DNA of 64,000 nt from CAILUG01 sp038125665 (GTDB taxonomy: Bacteria; Pseudomonadota; Gammaproteobacteria; Pseudomonadales; Pseudohongiellaceae): the NCBI GenBank assembly GCA_038125665.1, contig JAYPEI010000001.1, positions 186,001-250,000 on the forward strand. The letters are read 5' to 3'. This document shows positions 25,759-34,081 of the stretch, in pieces. A program made the translations under genes and the position numbers. A model generated the notes under the pieces. The model ran no database searches. It had not been told where the DNA came from and worked only from the letters and a program-made list of their open reading frames with translations. The stretch's first letter is position 1; each line of letters begins with the position of its first letter.

Positions 25759-28071
25759 TTAGGCTTCAATATCTTCAGGTTTTTTAGTCTTTTTCTCATG
25801 ATTTGAGGACTGTTCTACAATTTCAAGCACTAGTTCTCCTTTTGAATCGACAAGGACATGCACTTCCCCACCGTTGATTAGTCTACCAAACAAAATGTCT
25901 TCAGCAAGAGGCTTCTTAATTTTGTTTTGCACCAAACGAAGCATTGGACGCGCTCCCATAGCCTTGTCATACCCGTGCCTTACAAACCAATCAACAGCAA
26001 CTTCCTCGACATACAGGGTTACTTTTTTATCGTCTAGTTGAGTCTGTAATTCGACCAAAAACTTGTCAACGACTGTGCGAATTATCTCACTGGATAATAC
26101 TCCAAATTGAATGATAGCATCGAGTCGATTGCGAAACTCTGGGGTAAACAAACGCTTGAGTGCTTCCATGGCATCAGTAGCATGATCTTGCTCAGTAAAG
26201 CCTATAGAGGCTCTACTGGACTCTTGAGCTCCAGCATTAGTGGTCATCACTAAAATGACGTTACGGAAATCAGCCTGACGACCATTGTTGTCTGTGAGAC
26301 GACCATGATCCATTACTTGTAGCAACAAGTTAAAGACATCCGGATGGGCTTTCTCAATTTCATCAAGTAAAAGTACACAATGTGGATGTTTGTTAATCGC
26401 CTCGGTAAGAAGACCACCTTGATCAAATCCAACATAGCCGGGAGGTGCTCCAATAAGTCGGGATACTGTGTGTCGTTCCATGTATTCAGACATGTCATAG
26501 CGAAGCAATTCTACGCCAAGTATCTTCGCTAATTGACGGCAAACCTCAGTTTTTCCGACACCTGTCGGCCCTGCAAACAAATAAGAACCAATTGGCCTCT
26601 CACCCTCCTTTAATCCTGCTCGAGATAACTTGATAGAGGCTGCCAATGCGGATATAGCTTGGTCTTGGCCAAACACGACCATTTTTAGATTCTTTTCTAG
26701 TTCTTTCAAAGAATTCAGATCTGATGCACTAACATTTTTTGGTGGTACCCGAGCAATCTGAGCTACCACGCGTTCAATATCAGGAACTTGAATCAATTTT
26801 TTTCTCTTACTATTCACCTGCAACTTTTGATATGCCCCAGCTTCATCCATCACATCAATGGCCTTATCTGGTAAAAAACGATCATTGATATAACGGGAGG
26901 ATAGCTCAGCAGCTGCACGTAAAGCTTTATCACTATATCTCAGTCCATGGTGCTCCTCGTAACGGAATTTGAGGCCACGAAGTATTTGGTAAGTGGTTTC
27001 TATGTCTGGCTCATTGACATCAATTTTTTGAAAGCGGCGAGAGAGAGCTCTATCTTTATCAAAGATTCCACGATATTCCTGATAAGTTGTGGAACCAATA
27101 CAGCGCATTCGTCCATTTGCTAACATTGGCTTAAGTAAGTTCGAGGCATCCATAACACCACCACTTGCAGCACCAGCACCAATGATGGTATGAATTTCGT
27201 CAATAAATAGTATTGCGTGTTCTTTATGGTCTAGCTCTTTTAAAAGAGACTTCAGTCGCTTTTCAAAATCGCCTCTGTATTTAGTTCCCGCTAACAAGGC
27301 ACCCATGTCTAGAGAGTAGATCTCTGCATCTGCTAGAACTTCCGGCACATCCCCTTCCACAATACGCCTTGCTAGCCCCTCTGCAATGGCTGTTTTACCA
27401 ACTCCAGACTCACCAACATACAGTGGATTATTCTTACGACGGCGCGAGAGTATTTGAATAGTACGTATGAGTTCGTCATCCCGCCCGATTAATGGATCGA
27501 TGCACCCTTTTTTAGCCTCGTCATTAAGATTGGTAGCAAAGCTTTTCAAGGGATTAGATTTTTCATTCTCGTTATTGTCCTGGGTAACCGAACTATCTTC
27601 ATCTCCAAAACTCGCATCTTCCTCAGCATCATTCCTGTTGAGATCTACACGACCATGGGTTATGAAATTCACCACATCACCACGTGAAACGCCATATTTG
27701 CGTAATAAAAAAGTAGCTTGACTTTCACGTTCAGCAAAAACTGCAACAAGTACATTTGCACCAGTTACTTCTCTATTCCCAGTACTTTGTACATGAAAAA
27801 CTGCACGTTGAATCACTCTTTGAAACCCAAGGGTTTGCTTAACTTCAGCATTCTGATTATCTTTGATAGTTGGAATTTGTGTGCAAAGATATTCTCTCAG
27901 CTCATTTTTGAGAGACTCCACATCAGTTTGGCAGGCATCCAGAATTTCAAGTGCATCATGCTCTTCCAACAAGGCGTAAAGAAGATGTTCAACAGTTATG
28001 TATTCTTGATGTTTGGAGCGAGCCCAAACAGCAACGTTATTCATTGCTAATTCAAATTCTTTACTAAACAT
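25759..28071 (-). CDS. clpA: ATP-dependent Clp protease ATP-binding subunit ClpA
   Basis: A 770-residue Hsp100 unfoldase that feeds substrates to ClpP and takes N-degron cargo from ClpS. The Clp N-domain starts MFSKEFELAMNNV. The first AAA module has GESGVGKTAIAEGLA and the second GPTGVGKTEVCRQLA; the IGL-like ClpP loop region lies in the C-terminal part. A TTG at 28107 opens a longer frame, but the ATG at 28071 matches the family start and follows an AAAGGAG. clpS lies just upstream with a 113-nt gap, and cspD is divergent beyond it. Confidence 0.97.
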   Translation of the reverse strand: MFSKEFELAMNNVAVWARSKHQEYITVEHLLYALLEEHDALEILDACQTDVESLKNELREYLCTQIPTIKDNQNAEVKQTLGFQRVIQRAVFHVQSTGNREVTGANVLVAVFAERESQATFLLRKYGVSRGDVVNFITHGRVDLNRNDAEEDASFGDEDSSVTQDNNENEKSNPLKSFATNLNDEAKKGCIDPLIGRDDELIRTIQILSRRRKNNPLYVGESGVGKTAIAEGLARRIVEGDVPEVLADAEIYSLDMGALLAGTKYRGDFEKRLKSLLKELDHKEHAILFIDEIHTIIGAGAASGGVMDASNLLKPMLANGRMRCIGSTTYQEYRGIFDKDRALSRRFQKIDVNEPDIETTYQILRGLKFRYEEHHGLRYSDKALRAAAELSSRYINDRFLPDKAIDVMDEAGAYQKLQVNSKRKKLIQVPDIERVVAQIARVPPKNVSASDLNSLKELEKNLKMVVFGQDQAISALAASIKLSRAGLKEGERPIGSYLFAGPTGVGKTEVCRQLAKILGVELLRYDMSEYMERHTVSRLIGAPPGYVGFDQGGLLTEAINKHPHCVLLLDEIEKAHPDVFNLLLQVMDHGRLTDNNGRQADFRNVILVMTTNAGAQESSRASIGFTEQDHATDAMEALKRLFTPEFRNRLDAIIQFGVLSSEIIRTVVDKFLVELQTQLDDKKVTLYVEEVAVDWFVRHGYDKAMGARPMLRLVQNKIKKPLAEDILFGRLINGGEVHVLVDSKGELVLEIVEQSSNHEKKTKKPEDIEA

Positions 28072-28184
28072 CAGCTCTTTACTCCTTTGTTGTTCACTCC
28101 CAGACAACTCTTACAACACTCTTCAAGATTTCTGAATGGTCAGTATAATTGGCTAGCTCTTTTAAAAACAATACTCCGGTTTAT

Positions 28185-28544
28185 TCAGTTATCTACCTCA
28201 AAGTCACACAAAAGTGGGTGCTCTGCTGCTCTAGCATATTCATTTACTTGAACAGCCTTGGTCTCGGCAATTTCCCGTGAATAGACCCCACAAACACCTT
28301 TACCTTCAGTGTGTACTTTCAACATAACTCGAGTAGCCATCTCCGTATTCATGTTAAAGAATTGTTGCAGAATATCAACGACAAACTCCATTGGAGTGTA
28401 ATCATCATTGAGCAATATGACTCGATAAAGCGGTGGTGGTTTTAGTTTTTGTTTTTCAGGAACTAATAACAGACTGACGCCGTTATGTGTGGAATCGTCG
28501 TCTGCATAATCATCATCGGGTAACGAATTCTCAAAGATATTCAT
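28185..28544 (-). CDS. clpS: ATP-dependent Clp protease adaptor ClpS
   Basis: A 119-residue adaptor that recognises N-terminal Leu, Phe, Tyr and Trp and delivers them to ClpA. The conserved core reads PPPLYRVILLNDDYTPMEFVVDILQ..F, followed by VMLKVHTEGKGVCG and EIAETKAVQVNEYAR. The NDD and MEFV residues form the N-degron pocket. The N-terminal extension of about 35 acidic residues is the flexible tail that enters the ClpA pore. Upstream of clpA on the same strand. Confidence 0.97.
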   Translation of the reverse strand: MNIFENSLPDDDYADDDSTHNGVSLLLVPEKQKLKPPPLYRVILLNDDYTPMEFVVDILQQFFNMNTEMATRVMLKVHTEGKGVCGVYSREIAETKAVQVNEYARAAEHPLLCDFEVDN

Positions 28545-28830
28545 AAAAACTTAATACATAGGGTTTACGCTATAAATTATATCTCATTTTATACTCAAAA
28601 TACTGACTCGCGAGTCTGTTTTTTTAGCATATTCTAACGAAAAATTGACTTGTTAATAAAAAATCAGTAATGATGGTTACGTGGGCACACGGCCTTTCGT
28701 TCAGTGTAGTCTTGATCATGTGTACATTAATTTTCAAACTCATATGTATGTCACGAGAAAGTCTGAATAAAAATAACAAATATGTCATATAATTAGAAGA
28801 ACCCAAATTGGTTCTGAGGGGTAAGTATCC
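28545..28830. promoter_or_regulatory. clpS-cspD divergent intergenic region
   Basis: This 286-nt AT-rich gap separates divergent clpS and cspD and must hold both promoters. On the plus strand a perfect TATAAT lies at 28788-28793, about 38 nt before the cspD ATG, without a good -35 box. A GAGGGG ribosome-binding site precedes the ATG. A long leader is possible, as in other cold-shock genes, but I could not confirm its fold. Confidence 0.4.
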
Positions 28831-29061
28831 ATGAGTACCGGACAGGTAAAATGGTTTAACAATGCTAAAGGATTTGGGTTTATTCTTCCTGATGATGGTG
28901 GTGGTGATTTGTTCGCACACTACTCTGCCATCACGATGGAAGGTTATAAAACGCTAAAGGCAGGGCAAGCAGTAACTTTCGATATCGTTGAGGGTTCCAA
29001 AGGGTTGCATGCGGCCAACATACAACCCAGTCCTACTGATAAACAATCACAAACAGCATAA
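28831..29061 (+). CDS. cspD: Cold-shock domain protein, CspD-like
   Basis: A 76-residue single cold-shock domain. RNP1 is KGFGFI and RNP2 is LFAHYSAI (normally VFVHFSAI); the opening STGQVKWFNNAKGFGFI and the DGGGDLFAHYS block are typical. CspD of E. coli is a stationary-phase replication inhibitor; the assignment here relies on the divergent position next to clpS-clpA, conserved for cspD. Preceded by GAGGGG, and the longer CspD-type tail (IQPSPTDKQSQTA) is present. Confidence 0.92.
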   Translation: MSTGQVKWFNNAKGFGFILPDDGGGDLFAHYSAITMEGYKTLKAGQAVTFDIVEGSKGLHAANIQPSPTDKQSQTA

Positions 29062-29157
29062 GTTAGAACGAACTATCGGGTTAATTTCACTTGAATTCCT
29101 GTTGAGAGGAGAAGACAAGCGCTTCTCACTCACAACAGAGAAGCGAAGATAAATAAT

Positions 29158-29796
29158 ATGCCAGTGTTATACCTTTTCAACAAACCCTATGGCGTGTTAA
29201 GTCAATTTTCTCCCTCTGAAGGTGAAGAGAATCTTACGGCGTTCATAAAACAACCTCATATTTACCCTTGTGGTCGACTTGATAAAGATTCAGAAGGCTT
29301 ATTACTCCTCTCAGATTATGGCCCACTCCAACATCTCATTTCACACCCCAGGCACAAGCAAAAAAAAACTTATCTTGTGCAAGTCGAAGGTATGCCACAA
29401 GAAGCAGAGTTACATCAACTCAGAAAAGGGATTCAACTCAAAGATGGCCTCACTAAACCTGCCACAGTAAGAACAATTCCAGAGCCACCACTTTGGCCTC
29501 GAACGCCACCAATTCGAGCGCGGTTATCCATTCCGGATAGCTGGATCGAGCTAGTAATTGCGGAAGGAAAAAATCGTCAGATTAGACGAATGACTGCAGC
29601 TGCCGGTTATCCAACTCTGCGCTTGATTAGAACAGCCATAGGACCTTGGTCTCTTAAAAATTTTGGTTTAGAGAAACCTGGCCGTTTACTGAGACTGGAT
29701 TACACCATTGAAGAACTAGCCAAACTACTTAGGGCAAGAGTACAACAACTCAAAAAGACTACCACCGTGAAGCGGCCTCAGCATCGGCGAGCTTAG
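29158..29796 (+). CDS. rluE: 23S rRNA pseudouridine synthase, RluE-like
   Basis: A 212-residue RsuA/RluE-family pseudouridine synthase without an S4 domain, as in RluE, which modifies U2457 of 23S rRNA. It opens LYLFNKPYGVLSQF. The catalytic motif is CGRLDKDSEGLLLL, where the aspartate after RL is the nucleophile. VIAEGKNRQIRRMTAAAGYPTLRL is the family C-terminal block. Its 3' end overlaps the convergent moaE by 38 nt. It lies where many Pseudomonas genomes carry icd/idh. Confidence 0.9.
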   Translation: MPVLYLFNKPYGVLSQFSPSEGEENLTAFIKQPHIYPCGRLDKDSEGLLLLSDYGPLQHLISHPRHKQKKTYLVQVEGMPQEAELHQLRKGIQLKDGLTKPATVRTIPEPPLWPRTPPIRARLSIPDSWIELVIAEGKNRQIRRMTAAAGYPTLRLIRTAIGPWSLKNFGLEKPGRLLRLDYTIEELAKLLRARVQQLKKTTTVKRPQHRRA

Positions 29797-30235
29797 CTGC
29801 AACCCATTGTGTGGTACCATTTTTATAATAGCATTTTTTCCAGAATGGTGCCCGAGTTTTCAAATAGTCCATTAGGAACTCACATGCCTTAAAGGCGGCT
29901 TCACGATGACTAGTGGCAATCACAACAAGTACAATATCTTCTTTAGGCTTTAGTTTCCCTACTCGATGAATTAGAGTAAGGCCTGTGAGCGACCAGCGTT
30001 CAGTTGCCTCTTCTACTATCGCATGTAAGCTTTGTTCAGTCATACCAGAGTAATGTTCTAGCTCTAAGCACTCAAGATTCTGCTCTTCCTGTAACTCACG
30101 TACGATACCTGTAAAAGTTACAATTGCGCCAATGTTGCTAGATTTTTCTGTCAGCAACCTAGTTTCTTTTTTAATATCGAAAGGAGCTGTTTGTACGACT
30201 ACTTTTTTTTGGATAGTCATATTATCTTTAGTCAT
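29759..30235 (-). CDS. moaE: Molybdopterin synthase catalytic subunit MoaE
   Basis: A subunit of about 158 residues that, with MoaD, inserts two sulfurs into precursor Z to form molybdopterin. Landmarks are GAIVTFTGIVR, LELEHYSGM, HRVGKLKPKEDIVLVVIATSHREAAF and the catalytic lysine region APFWKKCYY. A GTG at 30241 overlaps the moaD stop, but GGAGG lies 6 nt before the ATG at 30235, which is chosen. It is the last gene of moaC-moaD-moaE. The 38-nt tail overlap with convergent rluE includes its stop region. Confidence 0.96.
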   Translation of the reverse strand: MTKDNMTIQKKVVVQTAPFDIKKETRLLTEKSSNIGAIVTFTGIVRELQEEQNLECLELEHYSGMTEQSLHAIVEEATERWSLTGLTLIHRVGKLKPKEDIVLVVIATSHREAAFKACEFLMDYLKTRAPFWKKCYYKNGTTQWVAAKLADAEAASRW

Positions 30236-30237
30236 TA

Positions 30238-30501
30238 TCACCCTCCAGTCACAGGGGGGAAAAACGCGATTTCTTTGGATACTGATAGATCAATGACCAA
30301 GGTGGAATCATTTAAGTCCACCATCACTTGGTCAACTGCGCACAAAACACGACTAGGTAACAGGAGCTCCCTGCCTCTATGGCCATGTCGTTGTTGAAGA
30401 GTTTTAAGTAGTGAAGTCAGATCGGCAGGGACAAAGGAAAGTGTTTCTTCAGCAATCCCTAAAGATTCCCGCAGACTAGCAAAATATAAGATTTTAATCA
30501 T
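30238..30501 (-). CDS. moaD: Molybdopterin synthase sulfur carrier subunit MoaD
   Basis: An 87-residue ubiquitin-like sulfur carrier. It opens MIKILYFASLRESLG and ends with the essential PPVTGG tail, whose terminal glycine is adenylated and thiocarboxylated by MoeB. Length and beta-grasp pattern are normal. It starts 1 nt after the moaC stop and is followed directly by moaE, so the three are translationally coupled. Confidence 0.96.
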   Translation of the reverse strand: MIKILYFASLRESLGIAEETLSFVPADLTSLLKTLQQRHGHRGRELLLPSRVLCAVDQVMVDLNDSTLVIDLSVSKEIAFFPPVTGG

Positions 30502-30502
30502 C

Positions 30503-31000
30503 TTAGTCTACTCTCTCCTTTGACGATTCGTGTAACCAGTGACCAGATTTTCCGCCTAATTTTTCCTGTAGAGAAATCGGACCTATTACCATCCCCCTGT
30601 CAATTGACTTGCACATATCATAAAGAGTAAGCGCTGCAACACTCGCAGCTGTTAAAGCTTCCATCTCTACGCCAGTTTTACCGTAGACACAACAGCGTGC
30701 AGTGATGAATACTAGATTTTTGGATGTCTTGGCTTCCATGTCCACCTCTACTTTGGTCAGAATTAGCGGATGACATAAAGGAATCAGGTTACTACATTGT
30801 TTTGCCGCTTGTATTCCGGCAATACGAGATACAGCAAAGACATCACCTTTCTTATGCTGACCGCTGGCTATGAAAGCAAGAGTCTCTGGAAGCATATGAA
30901 CTTCTGCAGTGGCAATAGCCTCACGTTGGGTATCTGGTTTATTGCCGACATCTACCATGTGAGCTTGGCCTTTATCATTCAAATGAGTCAGTTTGCCCAT
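30503..31000 (-). CDS. moaC: Cyclic pyranopterin monophosphate synthase MoaC
   Basis: A 165-residue enzyme that converts the MoaA product into cPMP. It opens LTHLNDKGQAHMVDVGNK. The active-site block CSNLIPLCHPL and GKTGVEMEALTAASVAALTLYDMCK, with the catalytic lysine in DMCKS, are diagnostic. First gene of moaCDE, divergent from nudJ. moaA, moaB and moeA are not in the window, so the rest of the pathway lies elsewhere. Confidence 0.97.
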   Translation of the reverse strand: MGKLTHLNDKGQAHMVDVGNKPDTQREAIATAEVHMLPETLAFIASGQHKKGDVFAVSRIAGIQAAKQCSNLIPLCHPLILTKVEVDMEAKTSKNLVFITARCCVYGKTGVEMEALTAASVAALTLYDMCKSIDRGMVIGPISLQEKLGGKSGHWLHESSKERVD

Positions 31001-31117
31001 AAGTTATTTCACTTTTCTGAGAATTTACCCGCTTATTATCCTCTTTGCTGATGAATTTATGAAGTCTTGTGTTTACTGTACAATTTAACACCGAGCATAA
31101 TACTTTAAGGAATACTA

Positions 31118-31606
31118 ATGACCTGGTATGCACACGTTTCCGTAGCCACCGTGGTTGAACGTGATGGGCTATTTCTGATGGTGGAAGAAGAAGAAATAGA
31201 TCAAAGACGTATCGTCTTTAATCAGCCGGCAGGACATTTAGAGGATAATGAGACTCTTTTTACTGCAGCAATACGGGAAACTCTAGAAGAAACAAGATGG
31301 TCTATAAATCTAGAAGCCTTGGTTGGAATTTATCATTACAAAAGCCCTAAGGGAGTCACTTATTTACGTTATAGCTTCGCTGCTAAGGCAATAGAAGAGT
31401 TCTTAGGACGCGATTTGGATACTGGGATCATTGCCGCTCATTGGATGACTGCTGCAAATATACTTGCAGCGGATTTCCCAGTACGTAGTCCCATCGTTCA
31501 ACAAAATCTTCGAGACTATCTTAGTGGGGTACGCTATCCTCTAAATTTAATCAAACATTTACCACTTACTACAATGACCATGGATGATCGGCATGAGTAC
31601 TCCTGA
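31118..31606 (+). CDS. nudJ: Nudix hydrolase NudJ-like
   Basis: A 162-residue Nudix protein with the box GHLEDNETLFTAAIRETLEET, matching GX5EX7REUXEEXGU apart from its last positions (EETRW). The opening TWYAHVSVATVVERDG and the LVGIYHYKSPKGVTYLRYSF stretch resemble E. coli NudJ (YmfB), a thiamine-pyrimidine pyrophosphatase / nucleoside tri- and diphosphatase. Its stop lies inside the start of mnmA, so the two are translationally coupled. The order nudJ-mnmA-hflD is the same as in E. coli and Pseudomonas. Confidence 0.92.
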   Translation: MTWYAHVSVATVVERDGLFLMVEEEEIDQRRIVFNQPAGHLEDNETLFTAAIRETLEETRWSINLEALVGIYHYKSPKGVTYLRYSFAAKAIEEFLGRDLDTGIIAAHWMTAANILAADFPVRSPIVQQNLRDYLSGVRYPLNLIKHLPLTTMTMDDRHEYS

Positions 31607-32738
31607 GACAGCGCTTAGCAAACCGATATCTCGAACTAAAGTTATTGTCGGAATGTCGGGGGGAGTCGATTCCTCCGTAGCCGCTCTACTGCTACTTCAA
31701 CAAGGATATCAAGTTGAAGGTCTTTTCATGAAAAATTGGGAAGAGGATGATGGAACTGAGTACTGTACGGCAATTGCTGATCTTGACGATGCCTCTAAAG
31801 TTGCTAAAAACCTTAATATTCCTCTTCACACTGCTAATTTCTCCTATGAATATTGGGATAGAGTTTTTGAATACTTCTTACTGGAGTATCATTCTGGACG
31901 GACCCCAAACCCAGACATCTTGTGTAATCGAGAAATCAAGTTTAAAGCCTTTCTCGACTATGCAACTTCATTGGGTGCAGACTTTATAGCAACTGGTCAC
32001 TATGCTCGACGAGGGGAAATAATCTCACCATCAGGAAGCCCACAAGCAACACTACTCAAAGGCTTAGATCCAAATAAAGATCAAAGTTACTTCTTGTGCG
32101 AAGTGGCGCATGAGCAACTCTCAAGAACTCTTTTCCCTATCGGAGAGTTGGAAAAAAGTGCTGTACGCGAACTTGCAGCCTACAATAATTTGCCGACTCA
32201 TGCCAAAAAAGACTCCACAGGTATCTGTTTTATTGGTGAGCGTCGATTCAAAGACTTTTTGCAAACGTACATCCCGGCCAAACCTGGAGCCATCGAATCA
32301 CCTGAAGGAGAAACTCTTGGTGAGCATCAAGGATTAATGTATCACACACTAGGACAACGACAAGGTCTTGGCATTGGGGGTAAAAAATCTAAACCTGAGG
32401 AACCTTGGTACGTGGCCAAGAAAGACCTCAAACGAAACGTATTGATTGTTGTGCAAGGGCAGGATCATCCCCTACTCTACGCCGACTCCATCAATGTGCA
32501 AAACATGCATTGGATTAATAGTCCTCCCGATCTTCCAATGAAATGTAAGGTGAAAATTCGATACAGACAGATAGATCAAGATTGCTTGGTAGCACTGCGG
32601 CCTGAGAACTCAGATGAAAGCGTCTTAACTGTAACCTTTCTCCAACCCCAACGAGCTCCTACTCCCGGGCAGGAAGCTGTTTTCTACAATGGAGAAAGAT
32701 GTCTTGGTGGTGGTGTCATCGCTACAGTCGGTCAATGA
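31593..32738 (+). CDS. mnmA: tRNA-specific 2-thiouridylase MnmA
   Basis: A roughly 381-residue ATP-dependent enzyme that puts sulfur on U34 of tRNA-Lys, -Glu and -Gln. The PP-loop is GMSGGVDSSVAA, and the catalytic cysteines lie in NPDILCNREIKF and DSTGICFIGERRFKDFL. FMKNWEEDD and GHYARR are further landmarks. Two starts overlap nudJ (31584 and 31593); the second fits the family N-terminus and has GGAT-like pairing upstream. The C-terminal oligonucleotide-binding-like domain is complete. Confidence 0.97.
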   Translation: MSTPETALSKPISRTKVIVGMSGGVDSSVAALLLLQQGYQVEGLFMKNWEEDDGTEYCTAIADLDDASKVAKNLNIPLHTANFSYEYWDRVFEYFLLEYHSGRTPNPDILCNREIKFKAFLDYATSLGADFIATGHYARRGEIISPSGSPQATLLKGLDPNKDQSYFLCEVAHEQLSRTLFPIGELEKSAVRELAAYNNLPTHAKKDSTGICFIGERRFKDFLQTYIPAKPGAIESPEGETLGEHQGLMYHTLGQRQGLGIGGKKSKPEEPWYVAKKDLKRNVLIVVQGQDHPLLYADSINVQNMHWINSPPDLPMKCKVKIRYRQIDQDCLVALRPENSDESVLTVTFLQPQRAPTPGQEAVFYNGERCLGGGVIATVGQ

Positions 32739-32777
32739 TTGCCATTAGAATATTATTTCATATAACAAAGATAAAGA

Positions 32778-33422
32778 ATGACTCCTTTAAAATCTGACCA
32801 TCATCGAGCTTTAGCAATTGCAGCTATTGCTCAACAAGCACTCATGGTGAAGCAATTGGCACATCATGGTTTGGCTCCATTAGATAAGTTAAACACAGCT
32901 TTATTTGGCTTACTAAATCAGAATCCTACTGATGTTAGGACAGTTTTTGGATCTGTGTCTGCCTTAAAGACAGGCCTTTACACCCTTGAGGAACAGCTCA
33001 CAGGGAAGTTACACCTTGCCGATGATGATGTTAAGCGCTATGTAATTTCGATACTTTATCTTGAAAGGCTGCTCGCAAGCCAGCCAAAAATGCTAAGCTT
33101 TATAAGTAGCCAATTGAAAAACTTAAAGGATATACACGCGGCTAAGTTAAACGGAGATAATCAATCTTTGATCAGGGCTTTAGCGCAACTCTACCAGGAC
33201 ACCATTAGTACCCTGGGTTTTAGAATACAAGTACGTGGTGATATCTTAAGGCTAAAGAATGATTTCCTTGCAGCAAGATTACGTCTTTTACTCTTTGCAG
33301 GGATCAGAGGAGCTGTTCTGTGGCATCAATGCGGTGGCCGTCGCTGGCATCTGCTATTTCGTAGAGCTAGACTACTTCAAGCCACGCAAGAGTTATTACA
33401 GACTCCTCACTCAAATAGCTGA
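32778..33422 (+). CDS. hflD: High frequency lysogenization protein HflD homolog
   Basis: A 214-residue, mostly alpha-helical protein of the HflD/YcfC family, with RALAIAAIAQQALMVKQLA, YVISILYLERLL and IQVRGDILRLKND near the conserved C-terminal part. In E. coli HflD binds lambda CII; its housekeeping role is unclear. It follows mnmA as in other gammaproteobacteria. Its last 16 nt overlap the 3' end of the convergent vapC gene, an overlap that suggests vapC arrived or extended there later. Confidence 0.93.
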   Translation: MTPLKSDHHRALAIAAIAQQALMVKQLAHHGLAPLDKLNTALFGLLNQNPTDVRTVFGSVSALKTGLYTLEEQLTGKLHLADDDVKRYVISILYLERLLASQPKMLSFISSQLKNLKDIHAAKLNGDNQSLIRALAQLYQDTISTLGFRIQVRGDILRLKNDFLAARLRLLLFAGIRGAVLWHQCGGRRWHLLFRRARLLQATQELLQTPHSNS

Positions 33423-33814
33423 AAATTTAGCCCGACAATGGCTTCGAAAGCTCGAGAATTTTGGCTTAACAACCGTGCATCAAGACTGATTGCGTGAGCC
33501 GCTATCATAACATCATTCATATTGAGGGACTGCTTAGACTGCATCAGAGCATATTGTAAATTTGTGTATGTCCGCACAGCCCCAGTATCCCAAGGGACAA
33601 CCTCGTCAAGTCGAGCGCAGAAGGCTTCCACCAAAGACATATGCCTGCTTTGATCTAGCATTTGCAGACTTGCTGCAATCAATTCAGCATAAGTGATAGC
33701 GGAGATCACAATCTCCTGTCCTTCACTAGTCCAAGTTTGTAATTTTTCGAGAAGGTCTCGAGGTTGTTCAGTGAGAAGTAATCGACAAAGATCTGAAGCC
33801 AGCATTAACCTCAT
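33407..33814 (-). CDS. vapC: VapC-like PIN-domain toxin, first catalytic Asp missing
   Basis: A 135-residue PIN-domain protein in the vapBC arrangement. VapC toxins are ribonucleases that often cut initiator tRNA or rRNA. ISAITYAEL supplies the acidic glutamate, and MNDVMIAAHAISLDARLLSQNSRAFEAIVGL matches the late core with its aspartate. The N-terminal motif, normally LDTN with the first catalytic aspartate, reads MLASDLC; the position of that Asp is an alanine codon (GCT). The start overlaps the vapB stop (TAATG). The toxin may be inactive, or D8, two residues later, may substitute. Confidence 0.85.
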   Translation of the reverse strand: MRLMLASDLCRLLLTEQPRDLLEKLQTWTSEGQEIVISAITYAELIAASLQMLDQSRHMSLVEAFCARLDEVVPWDTGAVRTYTNLQYALMQSKQSLNMNDVMIAAHAISLDARLLSQNSRAFEAIVGLNFQLFE

Positions 33815-34041
33815 TAACGACCACCTTGAGGTCGTAAAAGCCGCGCTCTGAGGCTCATAAAGGAGTCATCTGCTACTTGATGTTCAACAAAACTTAACCA
33901 TGTCTCACGAACTGGCCTTATTACCAAGGCTGCTCCCTGTTTTTCAATGGTTACAGCATCGACTCCTTTGAATGCGAAATCCTTTGGTATCCGTACGGCT
34001 TGGCTGCGTCCATTTGTGAAAAGTTTTGCTTTAGTTGACAT
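33814..34041 (-). CDS. vapB: VapB-type antitoxin (AbrB/SpoVT fold)
   Basis: A 75-residue antitoxin. The N-terminal swapped-hairpin domain reads AKLFTNGRSQAVRIPKDFAF, nearly the VapB/MazE consensus, followed by DAVTIEKQGAALVIRPV. The C-terminal third, including WLSFVEHQVADDSFMSLR, would bind the toxin and block its active site. Coupled to vapC through overlapping stop and start codons. Such operons are normally self-repressed at the promoter; I could not define the operator in the 40-nt gap after cvrA. Confidence 0.92.
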   Translation of the reverse strand: MSTKAKLFTNGRSQAVRIPKDFAFKGVDAVTIEKQGAALVIRPVRETWLSFVEHQVADDSFMSLRARLLRPQGGR

Positions 34042-34081
34042 ATTACATCAGGATATATCAACATTCTTGTTGGGTCGAGTA

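Noticed and set aside
31001..31117. Molybdenum-cofactor riboswitch upstream of moaC
   Set aside because: The gap to the divergent nudJ is only 117 nt and I see no conserved motif of that class.
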